DNA from: Solen grandis
Lineage: Eukaryota > Mollusca > Bivalvia > Adapedonta > Solenidae
Assembly: GCA_021229015.1 (NCBI GenBank)
Contig: CM037781.1
Coordinates: forward strand, 64,184,581 to 64,248,580
Direction: 5' to 3'
Length of the DNA stretch: 64,000 bases
Part shown: positions 59,156 through 64,000 of the stretch, in pieces
Layout: each line of letters opens with the position of its first letter
Position numbering within the stretch: the first letter of the stretch is position 1
The notes under the pieces: generated by a model
Databases searched by the model: none
What the model was told of the DNA's origin: nothing
What the model saw: only the letters and a program-made list of their open reading frames with translations
Made by a program: the position numbers and the translations under genes

Positions 59156-59717
59156 CGTGTCCAAAACCCCTAGGTTGAGTTAGACAAAAGTGCACTAGAT
59201 GAAATTCCATAGGATTGATGGGTTCCAGGTCGTGTTGTGCATATCATAGGTATGTTATATTGGGATGTTTTATTTGAGATATGGCCATTTGTTTCTCTAG
59301 TGATAATGAATTGTATTCTGGCATTTAGTTTGAAAACTATGAAAGGAATGTACATGAAATTCAAATACAGACAGATAGCCAATAGTTGGAGTGCCATGTT
59401 CAAGAACCATAACATGATATTTTTTTTAATTATCTCCCTTTATTTAATAATTATTCTAAGATCTTTGGTGATATGGCCTATGTGACAAAGCAATATACAG
59501 GGATATTCCATCAACTTTAGTACTAGTTCTAGTTTTCACAGTTATCACTAATGAAATCCTCACATGTTCCAACTGTTTTTTGTTTTTGTTTTTTTTTTGT
59601 CATTACAGACTTGTACCATTACATTATTATCATTTTTAGTAATTATTTAATGCTTTAGAGAGATTCTATTTATGAATTAACTTATTAATGTAGACGAAAT
59701 TAAATAAATCTTTATTG

Positions 59718-59940
59718 TTGTATCAGGAGGTTGTGGGTTTGATCCCTGGCAAGTTGTCAAAATGGTACTGGTATAACTCCTGTGCTTGGCACTCAACATA
59801 AAAGGTTAGTTCCAGGACTGGTTGACCCGGTGTCAAGATAATGTAACTGGTTGTGGTATCATGCCACATATCTATGGCATGATACTGCAGTATGGCTGCA
59901 CTTTATGTCTGGGATGGTCAACCCAGTAAACAAACAAATA
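59718..59940 (+). repeat. tRNA-derived SINE with B-box
   Basis: TGTATCAGGAGGTTGTGGGT and GGGTTTGATCCCTGG (B-box), ACTGGTATAACTCC, GGTTAGTTCCAGGACTGGTT, GTCAACCCAGTAAACAAACA tail. Same family as 10984-13125 and 61660-61925. It is cut short in the region before the tail. Confidence 0.75.
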
Positions 59941-61122
59941 GATTTTGGTTTTGATGTATCATGTAAGCATCTAAATTGGCTTAGCTCATAAAATGATTTG
60001 ATTTTTTTTTTACATCTTGCTGAATGTTGATTGATTAGTATTTTAATGTCTTAAAATCTAAAAGGAAATGATGTACATAGTATGTAAAAGAATATATGTA
60101 ACCACCAATTCTGAAAGAAAGATAGAAATGCCATGGGTGGTAATGATACATAGTTAAAAATCACATCACTTTCGCTAAGAAGTATTTGTGTATTATTAAT
60201 ACCACCTTTTGTTTACTATTTCTCTTACATCACAAGATGGACATGTGCCAACCAATAAAGTTGGGACTCCACTAGAAACAATATTATCTTGAAATTTAAA
60301 AAATAACACAAAAAAAACATACCATAAATTCTGCAGATAAACTTTCAATGAAAAATAATATAATTGATTCCACTCATTTTTTTTATTTTTTATTGGAAAA
60401 AATCAAGGAAAATCATTGATTAAGTGCCCCTTCTCTGTGTGGTACAGAAATAAATGGTGTATATAAATCATAACTACAGCATTCATACCAACGGTTTTCA
60501 GCATTGCAAGTCTAATCAATTTCTTCCCACTTTGTTTTATATGTATGTGAATTGTACTATTGTAGTATATGACCAATAAAATGTTTTAACTAATCATCCT
60601 TCTGAAAGGATACTGTAAATTCAAATCTTTTTTACTCATCTGTCCATGTTTTTTTATTCATGACCAAATCATGAAATCCCTAAATACACTATACAATATT
60701 TTGTGGTTGTCTAATTTTGTTAATGTGATTCTTTTTTCCCCCATATGGTTGCTAAACCTGGTTTTACATTGAATGAAGTGTTTCTCTGATGCCTCTGTTT
60801 GTATAACGAAGTACTTGCATAATATTATGGTGATTAACAATTTGCACATTTCATATCATGCTATACTGCGAAGAAATAGCTTTATATGTAATTGTAATGT
60901 CAGGAATAACTCAAGTCTTTGTGTCAAATCTTATCATGAATGCTTTTTTACAGTACAAGAAAATTATTTTAACAAAAGCTCAGCATACAGAATGTTATAA
61001 ATCATATGGCTAAAGGATTTTCAGGTTTTTTCCTTGTACCTGCTTTTGTAAATCTTTGTAAATTGTCATAGGTTTTTATCCTTGTTTTAAGAGTAATTAA
61101 ATTTGGCAGTTTTTTAGTGTGG

Positions 61123-61123
<1 letters not shown>

Positions 61124-61153
<30 letters not shown>
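61124..61153. repeat. (GT)n microsatellite
   Basis: About 14 GT dinucleotides. Confidence 0.9.
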
Positions 61154-61159
<6 letters not shown>

Positions 61160-61637
61160 AATAAACACATACATATCGTACATTTATATCATAATATGTA
61201 TTGACCTCATTTTCATTTATTTTAATTAATTTGCGTATTTGATTATTTTTGCTACAATGTCCAATTTTGTTTATTTTGTGTTTCGATTAAACATTCAGAC
61301 AGCTTAGTAGCAGTTTCTTTGAAGCCTTTTCCACAATTATATTCATCAATATATCTTTATAAATCAGTGAAAGGCATGTCGAGGGCTTGTACAAAACTAT
61401 TTAAAATACATACAAATAATGAAGCAGTAGCAATAGTTTTACATCAAGCCCTCGATATGTTTTCCTGTGAAAATCATTACTCAGTTCATAAATATCAACA
61501 TAGTAATAACATAGGTAAAAGTTTTCAGAAATTTTCCTGAATTTCAGGATTTTCAGATTGCCAAATAACTTCTTATTCTATATAAAACTATATAAAAGAA
61601 ATGGCTAAAATCAGGATTTTCAGGGGGTTTTTTTCTT

Positions 61638-61659
<22 letters not shown>

Positions 61660-61670
<11 letters not shown>

Positions 61671-61925
61671 CAGGAGGTCATGGGTTCGATTCCCGGCCTG
61701 GACATACCAATGTCGTAAAAAAAAACAGTACTGGTATAGCTCTGGCGTTCAGCATATAAGGGTAGTTGCAGGACTAGTTGGCCCCGGTCAAGATAATTTG
61801 ACTGTGTGTGGTACGGCGTGATACTGCACTGTGGCAGCACTATATCTGTCTCAAGTAGACATCGTCACCAAATGACTGAAATACTGTTGGTGGGATGTTA
61901 AATCCAATAAACAAACGAACAAGAG
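61660..61925 (+). repeat. tRNA-derived SINE with B-box
   Basis: CAGGAGGTCATGGGTTCGAT and GGTTCGATTCCCGG (B-box), ACTGGTATAGCTCTGGCG, GGGTAGTTGCAGGACTAGTT, GGCAGCACTATATCTGTCTC, AATACTGTTGGTGGGATGTT and a CCAATAAACAAACGAACAAG tail. It follows a poly(T) run (61636-61667) directly. It gives the uninterrupted structure used to interpret the split copy at 10984-13125. Confidence 0.78.
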
Positions 61926-62434
61926 CTTAGTGCCAAACTACAGTAACTACATATGAATATAGAAGCAGTTACAATAGTTTTGCATCAATTTCCTGGATAT
62001 GCATGTTGTAGAGGTTATACCAACTTGAGAACACTTAAGAAATTAGACTGACGACTTAAGTCATGTATTACTTAGTAGTATACATCTCCCGAACTTCACA
62101 CACACGTGTACTGTCCAATATTTTATGGCATGTTAAACTCTTTTAAGCCTATTACAGCATTAACGTGCGCATGACTAAAAAAAATCAGTGCGCTCAAGGC
62201 CCTGAGAGAACGTTGGGTTGGCAGGGTTTACCTGAAATAGCTTTAATTTTGAAAAACGCGTTCCAGCAGGGTTGAACTTGATAGCCACAATGACCACATG
62301 ACGTCATATACTTCACACATTTTCCTGCAACTCAAGTTACTAGTATGTTGAACTCGCGCTTTGTTTCATGATAACCCCGCGGGCAGTCTTTCAGTGCATT
62401 GATAGTTCCATGCATAAGTACTTCAGTACTAGTC

Positions 62435-62622
62435 CAGGGGCGTGCCTGGAGCTATATTCGGGATACGCAGACTTGCTAGGGGGGTCCGGGTGCATGCTCC
62501 CCCGGAAAAAAAATTTGGGGTTAGGCATCGATCTTTATTGCAGTTTTGGCACTTTTAGATTTTCGAATTTCTGGACGAAGTATACGCAACTGCGTATTTG
62601 CGTAAGCCTAGGCACGCGCTTG
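62435..62622. mobile_element. Small inverted-repeat element, hAT-like ends
   Basis: Starts CAGGGGCGTGCCTGGAGC and ends, inverted, CAAGCGCGTGCCTAGGC. It carries GGGGGGTCCGGGTGCATGCT and CCCCCGGAAAA, a GC-rich core common in invertebrate repeats. About 188 bases, no coding capacity. A clean eight-base target duplication is not visible. Confidence 0.5.
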
Positions 62623-64000
62623 ACTACGTGGTATATGTTGTCAATAATGTGTGTAAGTTGACAAGGTATTTGATCATTCAATATATAAGTATGTTTGCTT
62701 CTGTATTTAAAAGTAAAGGAACGCTCGTTATCGTGCAAAATACGCGTGGATTTCTTTGGGTATATTGCATACTGCGAAGCGCTTTTTAGTTGTCTGTGAC
62801 GTAGCATTCGATTCTTTTCTATGAAAATCGAGTAACGTATTAATTTTATAAATATGATCGAAAAATTAAACATGACTCTACAACACAGGTATGCTGAGAT
62901 AAAGCAAAATGTCTTGGAAAATCAATTTTGTGTCAATTATTATTTAAGGAACAAAATAATTGTCCGTGGCATGAAAAAACAGAATAACTAATTTCTCTAT
63001 GGTGTTGCATAACTGTCACTTCAATGTGCACATTACCATTACTGTGTTATGTTATGCAAAGGGGCTCGTACCTAATTTTGGATATAAAATATGAAAGTTT
63101 CGGTCAGATCATATGTACATGTACATACTCGAATAGTGTTACAAAAGCGCTGGACTGAATACAAATCAAAGCGCTGATAGCCCGACAGATAGGTTTTATG
63201 TGCGAGTGCATTCTTGTTAAAACACCCCCCCCCCCCCCCCAAAAAAAAAAAGAGAAAAAATCAGAAGAATACATATTAAGCTATAATGACTTTTTCTTTT
63301 TTTTTTTTAATGGATGTTCATCGCAAAATGTTGTAAACAGAAAATATGTAAAACATTGAAGGCATACTGCACATGCATTTATTTTTGTATACCGAAAAGG
63401 AAAATAACAAGCCATGATAATTTCTAAACTTCTGAGATTATGATAATACATCATACTAGAACAAAGTTATGAAGAGAAAAATGGGGCACTTCATTTTGAG
63501 TATCTGCCCTGAAAGGATTTTGTTTTTAGTCATTTCAGACAGATAACCAATTTATGAGCTAGCAACACTTAATTATTCACTCGATTTGGTACTGTATTCT
63601 GTACGTAAAGTTTTAGATATTCTATGCAAATTTTATTCTCTTTTTTTTTAAAGAAACCCGCCGTATGATGATGTTACATAGTGAAATCTTATGACATATT
63701 GTTTTAAACTTTGCATAATAACTGGAAATGAAACAACAAACAATAATGTGAAATAAAATAAGGTATCGATAGGCTTGATTTTGAGTTATCTGCTTTGCAA
63801 AATGATAGGAAAGAGCCAAAAAACTCACTTTCAGGGACAGATAATTCAAAAAGTAGAATGGTGACCCCCTTTTTCCCATTAATTTGTTTCTAGTGTAATT
63901 TACTATGATCATGCACAGTTTTAGAAAATTATCATGGCTAGTTTTAATTTTCTTCTTTGTCTATTTAGAAAATAACTGCATTGTGCACGTATGCCTTTAA
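62623..64000. other. AT-rich sequence, no gene seen
   Basis: Contains a poly(C)-poly(A) run at 63224-63251. Open frames at 62535-62873 and 63622-63912 (minus) have no recognisable features. Confidence 0.5.

Overview
This is non-coding-rich animal DNA, most likely from a bivalve mollusc (probably a heterodont clam). The evidence is a spliced ceramide synthase gene with kilobase introns, tRNA-derived SINEs, and many copies of the pearl/CvE/HINE-like bivalve repeat: an AACAAGAGGGCC head, a 130-180 bp tandem core, an ACGG microsatellite, and a hairpin tail ending GAGCTAAAA. The species call is inference. There is no bacterial-style gene organisation, and almost all long open frames are chance or repeat-derived.

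The only clear host gene is a ceramide synthase (CERS, TLC/LAG1 family) on the minus strand. Its exons run from the start codon at 32655 down to the last exon seen at 1408. I recovered eight exons with compatible phases: the N-terminal membrane exon, the linker exon, a diverged Hox-like exon, and five TLC-domain exons including the HH and HDxxD motifs. I could not find the short exon expected between 19461 and 23420, nor the acidic C-terminal tail.

The window has a large inverted-duplication layout. Bases 1-12800 are the reverse complement of 35547-49155. The right arm starts exactly at the end of a 100-base N gap (35447-35546), so it is the start of a second contig. The right arm therefore carries a second, plus-strand copy of CERS exons 8 and 9. 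The arms differ in tandem-repeat copy number, in a 48-base in-frame exon 8 deletion (left arm) and in three single-base indels in exon 9 (right arm). The likeliest reading is two haplotypes of one locus joined head-to-head across a scaffolding gap; a true inverted duplication is the alternative.

Just beyond exon 9 of the right copy lies a MULE-type transposase with an N-terminal FLYWCH zinc finger (49094-50403), fragmented by frameshifts. Its first codons also appear at the left window edge (62 to 1, minus). About 155 bases upstream of the CERS start codon sits a 2.3 kb element with inverted ends built from GGGCGAA motifs and an apparent 10-base target duplication. It encloses the 3' end of a LINE ORF2.

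The remainder is intron or intergenic sequence with at least 14 pearl/HINE-like elements, seven copies of a TTAA-flanked piggyBac-like hairpin MITE, two pogo/Tigger-like inverted-repeat elements (one present in both arms), several SINE copies, microsatellites and a minisatellite. The segment 51490-52390 looks like low-quality consensus. From 52940 to the end I see no convincing gene.
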